DNA from: Aeromonas bestiarum
Lineage (GTDB): Bacteria > Pseudomonadota > Gammaproteobacteria > Enterobacterales > Aeromonadaceae
Direction of reading: 5' to 3'
DNA length: 39,183 bases
Assembly: GCF_000819745.1 (NCBI RefSeq)
Contig: NZ_CDDA01000030.1
Span: 1 to 39,183 of the forward strand
The notes beneath the pieces were generated by a model. It had not been told where the DNA came from. It saw nothing but the letters and a program-made list of their open reading frames with translations, and searched no databases. The position numbers and the translations under genes are program-made. Shown here piece by piece: positions 16,994 through 25,263 of the stretch (within the stretch, counting starts at the first letter, position 1; each line of letters begins with the position of its first letter).

Positions 16994-17181
16994 GCCAGTC
17001 TCCTTCCTTGGATCCTTTCCCACTGCACCAAAACGGTGGCATGTTGCAACAAGGTAAGGATTTATCTACACAAAGTCCATGCCACTGCGCATGGCCAAAC
17101 CCCTGCCCCGCCGCCAGCCAGCCCCTGGCCGGCACAGATGCCCAGGCAATATGGAGCGGCCTCCCCTCCCGTCATGTTCTG

Positions 17182-17211
17182 TTGCAGTTAACAAAACGTT
17201 GCTGCTATCAT
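17182..17211 (+). promoter_or_regulatory. Promoter of the PepSY-TM gene
   Basis: A -35 TTGCAG (17182-17187) and a -10 TATCAT (17206-17211) are separated by 18 bp. No Fur-type GATAATGATAATCATTATC sequence is visible, although relatives of the downstream gene are often iron-regulated. Confidence 0.5.
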
Positions 17212-17270
17212 CCGCGCCGCCATGAACATTCCACCAGCGGAAACGTTGGTCATCAACGCAAGGATCAGAG

Positions 17271-18716
17271 ATGAAAAACCGGGACTCGAGTCACTACCAG
17301 CGGATCTGGCGCTGGCACTTCTACGCCGGCCTCTTCGTCGCCCCCTTCCTGATCCTGCTCTCCCTCACCGGCATTGTGTACCTGTTCAAGCCCCAGCTCG
17401 ACAATCTCATGTATCCCGAGCTGATGAAGGTGATGCCTGCCAGCCAGACCCTGAGCGCCGATCAGCTGCTGGTCAAGGCGATGGTGGCCATGCCGGACGC
17501 CAGCCTGAGCAAGTACCTGCCGCCGGTCAGCCCGGATGCCAGCGCCCAGTTCATCGTCCGCCAGGGCGGCCGCGAGCTGACCCTGTTCCTCGAGCCCGCC
17601 AGCGGCGCCCTGCTCGGCACCCTGGACAACCAATGGAATCTGCAGGCGGTGGCCCGCGCCCTGCACGCCGAGCTGCTGCTCGGCACCACAGGGGATAGAT
17701 TGATCGAGCTGGCCGCCGGCTGGGGAATAGTGCTGCTCGTCAGCGGCCTCTATCTGTGGTGGCCACGCAAGGGGCCCGGCGTGGGCGGCATCCTCTGGCC
17801 CAGAATGAACCAGCGTGGACGCCTCTGGTGGCGCGATCTGCACGCCGTGGTCGGCTTCTGGGGCGCGGGCTTCCTGCTGCTGTTGCTGCTGAGCGGCATG
17901 ACCTGGACCGGTTTCTGGGGCGATCAGTTCGCCAACGTCTGGAACCGCTTCCCTGCCGCCATGTGGAACCAGGTGCCCGCATCCGCACCGCTTGCCCGCA
18001 GCCTGAACCAGGCCCACGCTCAAACTGTGCCCTGGGCGATGGAGAGTACCCCCATGCCGAGCTCGGTCACGCCCGACGAGATGGGCTCCATGGCGATGGC
18101 GGACACGGCCATGCCACAGAGTGCGGAAGGCCACGATCACAGCGCCATGAACCATGGCGGGGAACACGAGGGGATGGTGATGGCCGAGCACCGCATCCCG
18201 CTGCAGCAGGTGGTGGAGATTGCCAACGAGCGCCGGGTCACCCCGGGCTACAGCATCACGCCGCCGGCCGGCAAGAGCGGCGTCTACACCATAGCCCTGT
18301 TCGCCGATGATCCGCGCAACGATGCCACCCTGCACATAGATCAGTACAGCGGCAAGGTGCTGGCCGACGTGCGCTGGCAGGATTACGGCCTGGTCGCCAA
18401 GACGGTGGAAACCGGCGTCATGCTGCACACCGGCAAGCTCTACGGCTGGCCCCATCAGCTGGCCATACTGCTCATCTGCCTGATGGTGTTGCTGAGCGCC
18501 GTGAGCGGCCTCTGGATCTGGTGGAGCCGTCGCCCGCAGGGTCGTCTCGCGGCGCCGCCGCTGCCGGCCAAACTGCCCCCCATGCGCGGCGCCATCGCCG
18601 TGCTGGTACTGCTCGGCATCTGCTTCCCGCTGGTGGGTGCCTCCATGGTCGTCATCTGGCTGCTGGACAGCCTGATCGTCTCCCGCCGCGCGGCTGGACT
18701 GACGCAAGCCGGCTGA
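17271..18716 (+). CDS. PepSY-TM family membrane protein (PiuB-like)
   Basis: The 481 residues fit the PepSY-associated TM family, which includes iron-regulated PiuB-like proteins. A first membrane helix at about 15-38 (HFYAGLFVAPFLILLSLTGIVYLF) is followed by a periplasmic PepSY region. Two central helices lie at about 145-160 and 194-214, with a second periplasmic part and C-terminal helices at about 390-415 and 440-465. Residues 257-307 form an insert with nine Met and five His in 51 residues, resembling extracytoplasmic copper-binding segments. Members are thought to reduce or handle metals at the inner membrane. The metal here could be copper rather than iron; that is inference from the insert. 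Confidence 0.85.
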   Translation: MKNRDSSHYQRIWRWHFYAGLFVAPFLILLSLTGIVYLFKPQLDNLMYPELMKVMPASQTLSADQLLVKAMVAMPDASLSKYLPPVSPDASAQFIVRQGGRELTLFLEPASGALLGTLDNQWNLQAVARALHAELLLGTTGDRLIELAAGWGIVLLVSGLYLWWPRKGPGVGGILWPRMNQRGRLWWRDLHAVVGFWGAGFLLLLLLSGMTWTGFWGDQFANVWNRFPAAMWNQVPASAPLARSLNQAHAQTVPWAMESTPMPSSVTPDEMGSMAMADTAMPQSAEGHDHSAMNHGGEHEGMVMAEHRIPLQQVVEIANERRVTPGYSITPPAGKSGVYTIALFADDPRNDATLHIDQYSGKVLADVRWQDYGLVAKTVETGVMLHTGKLYGWPHQLAILLICLMVLLSAVSGLWIWWSRRPQGRLAAPPLPAKLPPMRGAIAVLVLLGICFPLVGASMVVIWLLDSLIVSRRAAGLTQAG

Positions 18717-18739
18717 GGCCGCTCGCCCGCCATGGCGGC

Positions 18740-18777
18740 AAACAAGAAGGGCTCCTCATCAGGAGCCCTTCTTGTTT
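18740..18777. terminator. Long perfect inverted repeat, bidirectional terminator
   Basis: Two 17-nt arms (18740-18756 and 18761-18777) pair perfectly around a CATC loop. Both ends are A/T-rich (AAACAAGAAGG and CTTCTTGTTT). It lies between the PepSY-TM gene and the convergent small gene at 18789, so it can stop transcripts from both sides. Confidence 0.85.
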
Positions 18778-18788
18778 CATCCCCCCTA

Positions 18789-19007
18789 TTATTCCATCGC
18801 CTCGACCAGCGCTATGATCTTCCGCGCCTTCTCGAAATGGTCGAGTCTCTGGGTCTGGATCCACCAGGTTGCCGCCTCCATCAATAACTCGGGGTCGTCA
18901 TTGCGGTTGGCAAAAAACGCATAGAAGGAGACGCCCACCGTCTCCCCCTTCTGCGCAATTTTCTGGTGGCAGACCTGGATGATTTTCTTTTTCAATGATC
19001 CGCGCAT
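18789..19007 (-). CDS. Small conserved-looking protein (possibly DUF6500)
   Basis: The 72-residue soluble protein is basic at the N-terminus (MRGSLKKKIIQVCHQKIAQK), then has a VGVSFYAFFANRNDDPELLMEAATWWI-type core and a helical tail. I recall a small family named DUF6500 with this core, but cannot verify it here. The ATG at 19007 is chosen because a GGGAG site overlapping the yjiA stop lies upstream; the longer frame from 19040 would overlap yjiA. It is the last gene of the btsT-yjiX-yjiA unit and ends before the 17-bp inverted repeat. The function is unknown. Confidence 0.72.
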   Translation of the reverse strand: MRGSLKKKIIQVCHQKIAQKGETVGVSFYAFFANRNDDPELLMEAATWWIQTQRLDHFEKARKIIALVEAME

Positions 19008-19020
19008 GTGCTTTTCTCCC

Positions 19021-20034
19021 TCATGCTTGCGTCCGGGCAAACCCCTCCCTCAGTGCCTCGACGGGCAGGTAGCGGCCGATGATCACCAGCCGAGATTGAG
19101 GAGGCGTCTCCTCCCAGGGAGAGCCGTAATCGAACCCCGCCACCCTGTGTACCCCCTGCACTATCAGGCGGCGCGATTCGCCCGCGATGGCCAGCACTCC
19201 CTTGTAGCGCAGCATGTCATTGCCATGCAACTCGATGCACTGCTCCATGAAGGCGCCGATTTGCTTCAAATCCAGCTCGCCCCCCTCGAACAGCTGGGCC
19301 GAGATGGCATCCTGCCAGGAACGGGGCCGGGCCGAGAGCGGGCGAAACGCCTCGAAGCCCTGCTGCCCTGCCCGCACAATGCGAAGGCCTGAACTCAGCG
19401 CCAGCTCGTCGCTCAGGCTGAAGGCATCCAGATCCAGCCAGCACTCGGCCGGGCACTCACCCTGCACTATGTCGAGGATCTGCGCCCTGGGATTGATCCC
19501 GTGGACTCGCGCTATGGCCGCCTCCCGCGTCGCCCCGTCCACCCTGTCTGTCTTGGTGAGCAGGATGCGATCGGCAAAACCTATCTGGGCCGCCGCCACC
19601 GGATGCTCGTCCAGCTGGCGGCCTATGTGTTCACCATCGACCAGGGTGATGACGGCATCCAGGCGCAAGGCATCGCGCAACTCTTCTTCGACAAAGAAGG
19701 TCTGGATGATGGGGGCAGGATCGGCGAGCCCAGTAGTCTCGACGATCAGCCGCTCGAACCTCAGCTCCCCCGCCGCCCGCCGGGCCAGCAGGTCGCTCAG
19801 GGCGGCCCGAAACTCACCGCGCACGCTGCAACAGACGCAGCCGTTGCTGAGCTCCACCACGCTCACCCCCGAGCCTCCCTCCAGCAGGGCGCCGTCTATG
19901 TTGGCGGCGCCGAACTCGTTCTCCAGGATCGCCACGGAGGCGTCGGCGTGGTGGCGCAGGAAATGGTTGAGCAGCGTGGTCTTGCCGGCGCCGAGAAAAC
20001 CGGTCAGCAAGGTGACCGCTACAGCATTCGTCAT
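19021..20034 (-). CDS. yjiA: CobW/P47K-family GTPase, YjiA type
   Basis: This 337-residue protein is a G3E GTPase of the metal-chaperone group. The N-terminus has the Walker A loop GFLGAGKTT (12-20), then ENEFG, and the metal-binding CxCC motif at Cys65-Cys67-Cys68. ETTGLADP and TKTD (in place of NKxD) follow. The C-terminal CobW domain is complete, ending in the GVHRVAGFDYGSPW region and a short tail. Relatives load or allocate zinc and other metals. The order transporter-yjiX-yjiA is the same as in E. coli. The region just before its start carries a broken copy of its own 5' end. Confidence 0.9.
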   Translation of the reverse strand: MTNAVAVTLLTGFLGAGKTTLLNHFLRHHADASVAILENEFGAANIDGALLEGGSGVSVVELSNGCVCCSVRGEFRAALSDLLARRAAGELRFERLIVETTGLADPAPIIQTFFVEEELRDALRLDAVITLVDGEHIGRQLDEHPVAAAQIGFADRILLTKTDRVDGATREAAIARVHGINPRAQILDIVQGECPAECWLDLDAFSLSDELALSSGLRIVRAGQQGFEAFRPLSARPRSWQDAISAQLFEGGELDLKQIGAFMEQCIELHGNDMLRYKGVLAIAGESRRLIVQGVHRVAGFDYGSPWEETPPQSRLVIIGRYLPVEALREGFARTQA

Positions 20035-20080
20035 GATGGAAGTCCTGTGGTGAGGGGGCTAGTCGCAGTATCCGGCCAGA

Positions 20081-20142
20081 GCCGAGAAAACCGTTCAATA
20101 AAGGATGACCGCGACAGCATGTGTAATGGTGGAAGTCCTGTG
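20081..20142 (-). pseudogene. Degenerate copy of the yjiA 5' end
   Basis: This 62-bp stretch aligns with 19990-20049, which covers the first 15 or so codons of yjiA and the sequence before its ATG. I count roughly four of five positions as identical, with a net two-base insertion. In the copy the start codon has become ATT and the frame reads THAVAVILY then a stop. It lies in the 117-bp gap between yjiX and yjiA. It is either the scar of a partial tandem duplication or the remnant of a replaced allele, and it is very unlikely to make protein. Confidence 0.75.
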
Positions 20143-20151
20143 ACGTGAAAC

Positions 20152-20349
20152 CTAACAGCAGCGCCCGCCATTCTTGCCGCCGTAGCGGGCATCCTGGCGT
20201 TCGCGAAAGAACTCGTCGTGGCTCATGGGGGTCTGCTCGGGATGAGTCAGCCGCATGTGCTGCACGTAGTTGTCGTAATCGGGCATACCCACCATGAGTC
20301 TGGCGGTCTGCCCCAGATACTTGCCCGCCTTGGCCAGGGTATCGAACAT
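20152..20349 (-). CDS. yjiX: YbdD/YjiX family small protein
   Basis: The 65-residue protein matches the DUF466 family, which almost always accompanies CstA-type transporters. Visible features are the N-terminal helix with [20 protein letters not shown] and the conserved [30 protein letters not shown] segment. The C-terminus ends in CC. The family is thought to modulate the adjacent pyruvate/peptide transporter. It lies 59 bp after btsT with a palindromic hairpin between them. An AAGGAG site precedes its ATG. Confidence 0.92.
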   Translation of the reverse strand: MFDTLAKAGKYLGQTARLMVGMPDYDNYVQHMRLTHPEQTPMSHDEFFRERQDARYGGKNGGRCC

Positions 20350-20378
20350 GCAAACTCCTTAAAGGCCGTCGATGAGGC

Positions 20379-20400
20379 GCCGGCACCCGCGGGTGCCGGC
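20379..20400. repeat. Perfect 22-bp palindrome between btsT and yjiX
   Basis: Ten-base arms (GCCGGCACCC and GGGTGCCGGC) flank a central GC, so the whole 22 bp equals its own reverse complement. No T-run follows on the minus strand. In mRNA it would form a very stable hairpin 8 nt after the btsT stop. A role in 3'-end protection or in lowering downstream expression is inferred. Confidence 0.6.
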
Positions 20401-20408
20401 CTGCTGAC

Positions 20409-22544
20409 TTACTTGAGGCTGGGAGCCAGCTCGCCGTCGTCAGCATCGTCGTCAGACTTGGGCCGGGTTGCACCCGGTTGTTTCGGCATAGCCTGATACG
20501 GCGTCTCGTTGGCGGTCGGCTGCGGATTTTTCAGCGCCTTGAGGGCCGTCTTCAGGGAGAAGCCGGCCAGCACCACCACCACCAGCATGAAGAAGATGGT
20601 CAGCCCCGCATCCAGCCGGTTGTTGAACACCAGCTGGGTCAGCTGGGATTCGGTGTACTGGGCCGGGATGGTGCCGCTGTCGATCATGGCCTGGAACTTG
20701 TTGGCTATGGCCAGGAAGCCGAGCTTGGGATTGTCGCTGAAGGTCTTCTCCCAACCCGCAGACAGGGTGCAGATCAGCAGCCAGCTGGTGGGCAGCAGCG
20801 CTACCCAGGCATAGGCCTGACGCTTCATCTTGAACAGCACCACGGCGCAGAGCATCAGCGCCATGCCCGCCAGCATCTGGTTGGCTATGCCAAACAGCGG
20901 CCACAGGGTGTTGATGCCGCCGAGGGGATCCACCACCCCCTGATGCAGGAAGTAACCCCAGGCCAGCACGCACAGAGCGGTGGCGAGCAGGTTGGCCGGC
21001 AGGGAGTCGGTACGTTTGAGGGCCGGGGATATGACCCCCAGCAGATCTTGCAGCATGAAGCGCGCCGCCCGGGTCCCCGCATCCACGGCAGTGAGGATGA
21101 ACAGGGCCTCGAACAGGATGGCGAAGTGATACCAGAAGGCGACGTTCATCAGGCCGCCGAGGGCACCGTGCAGTATGTAGGCCATGCCGACCGCCAGGGT
21201 CGGGGCACCGCCGGCACGGGAGATGATGCTCTGCTCACCCACCTCGCTGGCGATGCGGGTCAGGGTCTCGGGGGTGATCTGGAAGCCCCAGTTGCTCACC
21301 ACGGCGGCGGCAGAGACCACCACGTCTGTGGTACCTGCCGGCGCCAGCACCGCCATGGGGCTGTTCATGGCGAAGTAGACACCCGGATCTATGACGCAGG
21401 CGGCCACCAGCGCCATGATGGCGACGAAGGACTCCATCAGCATGCCGCCGTAACCGATGAAGCAGGCCTGATTCTCGTTGGCCAGCATCTTGGGAGTGGT
21501 GCCGGACGAGATGAGCGCGTGGAAGCCTGAGACGGCGCCACAGGCGATGGTGATGAACAGGAAGGGGAAGAGATCCCCGGCCCAGACCGGGCCTGTGCCA
21601 TCGATGAACTGGGTCAGCGCCGGCATCTGCAGGGTCGGCTGGGTCACCAGTATGCCGATGGCGAGGCCCACTATGGTGCCGATCTTGAGGAAGGTGGAGA
21701 GGTAATCACGGGGTGCCAGCAGCAGCCAGACCGGCAGCACGGAGGCGACGAAGCCATAGCCCACCAGCATCCAGGTCAGCTGCACGCCGTCGAAGTCGAA
21801 ATAGGGTGCCCAGGTCTCGCTCTCGGCCACCCAGCCACCGGAGATGATGGCAAAGATGAGACACACCAAACCGATCACAGACACCTCGCCGATGCGGCCC
21901 GGCCTCAGGTAGCGAATGTAGATCCCCATGAAGATGGCGAGGGGTATGGTGAAGGCCACAGTGTAGGTGCCCCATGGGCTGTGGGCGAGCGCCTTGACCA
22001 CTATCATCGCCAGCACCGCCAGTATGATCACCATGATCATGAAGGTGGCGACCAGGGCGATGACACCCGCCGTAGGCCCCATCTCAGCCCTGACCAGCTC
22101 ACCGAGGGAGCGACCATCCCGCCGGGTGGAGACGAACAGCACCATGAAATCCTGCACAGCCCCCGCCAGCACCACCCCGGCCAGCAGCCAGAGCATGCCG
22201 GGCAGATAGCCCATCTGGGCCGCCAGCACGGGACCGACCAAGGGGCCGGCGCCGGCGATGGCGGCGAAATGGTGGCCAAACAAGACCTTCTTGTCGGTCG
22301 GCACATAGTCCAGACCGTCGTTGTGACGCACCGCCGGTGTCATGCGCGTGCTGTCGACCGCCAGCACGCGCTTGGCGATGAACAGGCCGTAATAGCGATA
22401 GGCGATCAGATAGACGCACACAGCCGCGACCACGATCCAGAGTGCGTTTATCTGTTCGCCCCGGTTGAGGGCGATATAGCCGAGCGAACTGGCGCCCACC
22501 AGCGCCATCAGCCCCCATCCCAGGTGTTTCCCTAACTTGTCCAT
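20409..22544 (-). CDS. btsT: CstA-family transporter, BtsT-like pyruvate symporter
   Basis: This 711-residue protein has about 16-18 membrane helices. It carries the CstA signatures GHHFAAIAGAGPLVGPVLAAQMG (about 90-112) and VSGFHALISSGTTPKML (about 342-358). CstA-family proteins take up pyruvate or peptides during starvation. Length, and neighbours yjiX and yjiA, match the E. coli btsT (yjiY) locus; cstA proper has a different neighbourhood. The symbol therefore rests on context, and cstA remains a valid alternative. The last 40 residues form a charged cytoplasmic tail. Confidence 0.85.
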   Translation of the reverse strand: MDKLGKHLGWGLMALVGASSLGYIALNRGEQINALWIVVAAVCVYLIAYRYYGLFIAKRVLAVDSTRMTPAVRHNDGLDYVPTDKKVLFGHHFAAIAGAGPLVGPVLAAQMGYLPGMLWLLAGVVLAGAVQDFMVLFVSTRRDGRSLGELVRAEMGPTAGVIALVATFMIMVIILAVLAMIVVKALAHSPWGTYTVAFTIPLAIFMGIYIRYLRPGRIGEVSVIGLVCLIFAIISGGWVAESETWAPYFDFDGVQLTWMLVGYGFVASVLPVWLLLAPRDYLSTFLKIGTIVGLAIGILVTQPTLQMPALTQFIDGTGPVWAGDLFPFLFITIACGAVSGFHALISSGTTPKMLANENQACFIGYGGMLMESFVAIMALVAACVIDPGVYFAMNSPMAVLAPAGTTDVVVSAAAVVSNWGFQITPETLTRIASEVGEQSIISRAGGAPTLAVGMAYILHGALGGLMNVAFWYHFAILFEALFILTAVDAGTRAARFMLQDLLGVISPALKRTDSLPANLLATALCVLAWGYFLHQGVVDPLGGINTLWPLFGIANQMLAGMALMLCAVVLFKMKRQAYAWVALLPTSWLLICTLSAGWEKTFSDNPKLGFLAIANKFQAMIDSGTIPAQYTESQLTQLVFNNRLDAGLTIFFMLVVVVLAGFSLKTALKALKNPQPTANETPYQAMPKQPGATRPKSDDDADDGELAPSLK

Positions 22545-22596
22545 CAGTCTGCTCCCGCCATCGATTTTTACATGTGCAACCAGATACGGTTACATC

Positions 22597-22605
22597 TCTA
22601 TAGCA
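22597..22605 (-). promoter_or_regulatory. Extended -10 element of btsT
   Basis: The minus strand reads TGCTATAGA, an extended -10 with TGn, about 53 bp before the btsT ATG. The -35 region is poor. BtsR-type control is known for E. coli btsT, but I could not recognise its site. Confidence 0.45.
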
Positions 22606-22752
22606 ATCGCTCTGGCGCTACAATCGGGGCCTGTCACAACTCAACTCGCTGGCCGGAAAATTTCTCAATATTGCCGACCGGATCACGGCCGTTTGGGGAA
22701 TGGTGAACTTGATGAGACTGAAATAATTGGAAAAACCGGCGGAGATGCCCAC

Positions 22753-22781
22753 AAAAAAGGCCCCTGTTCGGAGCCTTTTAT
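22753..22781 (-). terminator. Rho-independent terminator of menA
   Basis: On the minus strand a stem of about ten pairs (AAAAGGCTCC with GGGGCCTTTT, one G-T pair, loop GAACA) is followed by a run of T residues. It begins 15 bp after the menA stop. Confidence 0.82.
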
Positions 22782-22795
22782 GCATCATCATCCCA

Positions 22796-23701
22796 TCAGG
22801 AGAGCGCCAGCCCGATGGAGAGCAGCAGGCTGAACAGGAAGGCGCTGATGGCGGTCTTCTTGAGGGCGCCGGTCAACACCTCGCCATCGAAGCTCGTGCG
22901 CAATGTCTTGGCGGCGTCCGTGAGCGGCTTCATGGCGGGCAGGAAGATCCAGGGCCAGAAACTGGCGGGCTGGGTCAGCAGGAAGGCGATGGTGCTGATC
23001 AGAGCCGCCCCCAGCAACAGCCAGTGATAGGCGATGGCGCGGTTGCGACCGAGCCGCACCGCCAGGGTGATCTTGCCGCTGACCGCGTCCGTCTCTATGT
23101 CCCGCACGTTGTTGATGTTGAGCACGGCGGTCGCCAGCAGGCCGCAGGCGGTGGCCGGCAGCAGCAGATCCCACTGCAGCGTCTTGGTGAACAGGTAGTA
23201 AGAGCCGAGCACCCCCAGCAGACCGAAGAACAGGAACACCGAGATATCGCCGAAACCGCGATAGCCGTAAGGGGTCTTGCCCACCGTGTAGGTGATGGCC
23301 GCGACTATGGCCGCGCCGCCCAGCACCACGAAGGTGAGGATCTGCAGCCACTGATCGCCGAAGGCGCAGCCCAGCAGGGCGAGGCCGCTCACCACGGCGG
23401 CCAGGGCGGTCAACGCCATGGCCATGCACATCTGCTTTTGGGTGATGAGACCCGAGACCACGGCGCGCTGGGGACCGATCCGTTCGCCATTGTCGGCACC
23501 GGAGACAGCATCCCCGTAATCGTTGGCCAGGTTGGAGAGGATCTGCAGCAGTATGGCGGTCAGCAGGGAGAGCACCATGATAGTGCCATCGAAGGCGCCA
23601 CGGCTGGCCGCCAGCCCGGATCCCAGCAAGATGGAGGAGCACGCGAGCGGCAGTGTTCGCAAACGCGCCGCCAGCAACCAGATAGAGAAGGTATTTGTCA
23701 T
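22796..23701 (-). CDS. menA: 1,4-Dihydroxy-2-naphthoate polyprenyltransferase
   Basis: MenA attaches a polyprenyl chain to dihydroxynaphthoate in the membrane, giving demethylmenaquinone. The 301 residues have about eight membrane helices. Key segments are LRTLPLACSSILLG at the N-terminus, the first aspartate-rich motif in LQILSNLANDYGDAVSGAD (about 56-74), and the second in ATAVLNINNVRDIETDAVSGK (about 186-206). The ATG at 23701 is preferred; a TTG 18 bp upstream would add six residues. No strong binding site is visible for either. It diverges from menF, so most menaquinone genes share this locus. Confidence 0.93.
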   Translation of the reverse strand: MTNTFSIWLLAARLRTLPLACSSILLGSGLAASRGAFDGTIMVLSLLTAILLQILSNLANDYGDAVSGADNGERIGPQRAVVSGLITQKQMCMAMALTALAAVVSGLALLGCAFGDQWLQILTFVVLGGAAIVAAITYTVGKTPYGYRGFGDISVFLFFGLLGVLGSYYLFTKTLQWDLLLPATACGLLATAVLNINNVRDIETDAVSGKITLAVRLGRNRAIAYHWLLLGAALISTIAFLLTQPASFWPWIFLPAMKPLTDAAKTLRTSFDGEVLTGALKKTAISAFLFSLLLSIGLALS

Positions 23702-23797
23702 ATTGTGATGGCCAAACAATCAGATATTGATCGTGTTAAGGGTTATCGAACCGGATTTCGGTATACTTGGCCCCTCGGGAGTCAGCTCCCCGGGCGA

Positions 23798-23825
23798 TTT
23801 ACATGGACGAATGGGCAGATAATAT
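23798..23825 (+). promoter_or_regulatory. Candidate promoter of the men operon
   Basis: A TTTACA (23798-23803) and a TAATAT (23820-23825) are separated by 16 bp. They lie in the 207-bp gap between menA and menF, about 85 bp before the menF ATG. A second -10-like TATACT lies at 23762-23767 without a good -35. Confidence 0.4.
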
Positions 23826-23908
23826 ATAGGAATAATCGCTCCTTTGGCATAAACCAACGGCATCCTTCTGCAGGATTGACCGTCACTATCGGCTCATAGA
23901 CGAAATCC

Positions 23909-25228
23909 ATGTTGGCTCAGACCCATATCAAGCAACAACTGGACGCCCTGCGTCACGGCAACGCCAGCGGCTTCGTGCGGCTGCGCGTGGCGATCGAAGT
24001 CGACTCCTTTTTGGGCTGGCTCGCGGCGCAGACCCTCTATCCCCGTATCTATTGGCATGCCAGAGGACACGACCGTCCCGAATACGTGGCGCTGGGCTGC
24101 ATTCGCGAGCTGACCCGGCCGCAGGACATACAACAGGTCTGCGCGCACACGGGCCAGCCCCACGACGACAGTCCGCGCTACTACGGCGGACTGGCGTTCG
24201 ATCCCGCTCAGCCCGGCTGGCAGGGTTTTGGCCCCTGCCGCTTCGTGCTGCCCCGCATCGAGTTGGTGCGCCGGGGCGAGTGTGTCAGCCTCTGCCTCAA
24301 TCTCTGGTTGACCGACGGCAATCTGGATGCCGAGCTGCAGGCGGCCGAGGCGGCCCTCGCGGCCCTGCAACCGGAGGCGCCCCTGCCTGCGTTGCAACCC
24401 CACGTCTGGCAGCGCCAGGATTGCCCGGGCCCAGCCCAGTGGCAGACGCTGGTCGAGCGGGTGACGGCGCCCGATTTTCAGGCGCACACCCCCAAGGTGG
24501 TGCTGTCGCGGGAGAGCCTGCTCTCCCGCCAGCGGCACGACGATGACCTCTGCCCCTGGTCCCTGCTGGCGCAGTGGGCGCAGCACGCCCAGGACTGCTT
24601 CCACTTCGGCTTTCAGTTCTCCCCCGAGCAGAGTTTCATCTCCTGCTCCCCCGAGCGGCTCTACCGCCGGGAAGGGAGGCACCTCTTCACCGAGGCGCTG
24701 GCGGGCACCATACGCCGCTCCGGCGACGAGGCGACCGATGCGGCCCTGGCCGCCGAGCTGCTGGCCGACAGCAAGAACCGGCTGGAGAACCGGCTGGTGC
24801 ACGCCGACATCCTCAGCCGACTGGCACCGCTCACCACGGGCGCCAGCCTGACCGAGCCGCGCATTCTGAAACTGCGGCTGCTGCAACACCTCAAGTGCGA
24901 CATAGAGGCCGAACTCAGCCCCGGGGTCTGTGACTGGCAACTGCTGGACGCCCTGCACCCCACCCCCGCGGTGGGCGGCGCCCCGCGCGAAGCCGCACTG
25001 GCCTTTATCCGCGAATGTGAACCCTACCAGCGCGGCTGGTATGCCGGCGCCTGCGGCATGCTGAGCCGGGAGACCTCGGAATTCTCGGTCGCCATCCGCA
25101 GCGCCCGCATCACGGCACAGACCATCACGCTGTTCGCCGGGGCCGGCATAGTGGCGGGATCCGAGCCCGCCGCCGAGTGGGCCGAACTCGACAACAAGAT
25201 CGCCAACGTGCTCTCCCTGCTGGGATAG
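23909..25228 (+). CDS. menF: Menaquinone-specific isochorismate synthase
   Basis: MenF converts chorismate to isochorismate, the first committed step of menaquinone synthesis. The 439 residues have a variable N-terminal half and a conserved chorismate-binding C-terminal half. Family marks are [21 protein letters not shown] (about 249-269), the [15 protein letters not shown] helix, HLKCDIEA, and the ending [16 protein letters not shown]...ERGWYAG-like (here [11 protein letters not shown]). Acid residues in these segments bind magnesium. The gene opens the operon and is followed 35 bp later by menD. Confidence 0.95.
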   Translation: MLAQTHIKQQLDALRHGNASGFVRLRVAIEVDSFLGWLAAQTLYPRIYWHARGHDRPEYVALGCIRELTRPQDIQQVCAHTGQPHDDSPRYYGGLAFDPAQPGWQGFGPCRFVLPRIELVRRGECVSLCLNLWLTDGNLDAELQAAEAALAALQPEAPLPALQPHVWQRQDCPGPAQWQTLVERVTAPDFQAHTPKVVLSRESLLSRQRHDDDLCPWSLLAQWAQHAQDCFHFGFQFSPEQSFISCSPERLYRREGRHLFTEALAGTIRRSGDEATDAALAAELLADSKNRLENRLVHADILSRLAPLTTGASLTEPRILKLRLLQHLKCDIEAELSPGVCDWQLLDALHPTPAVGGAPREAALAFIRECEPYQRGWYAGACGMLSRETSEFSVAIRSARITAQTITLFAGAGIVAGSEPAAEWAELDNKIANVLSLLG

Positions 25229-25263
25229 CGTTTTCCCATCGACCCTCATTCAGCGAGAGCCCC

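Noticed and set aside
23776..23791. GGGAG-TCAG-CTCCC hairpin in the menA-menF gap as a terminator or riboswitch
   Set aside because: It is only five pairs with no T-run and no larger conserved structure that I can recognise.
22727..23899. 390-codon plus-strand frame across menA
   Set aside because: It is antisense to menA and extends through its terminator; there is no domain or ribosome site.
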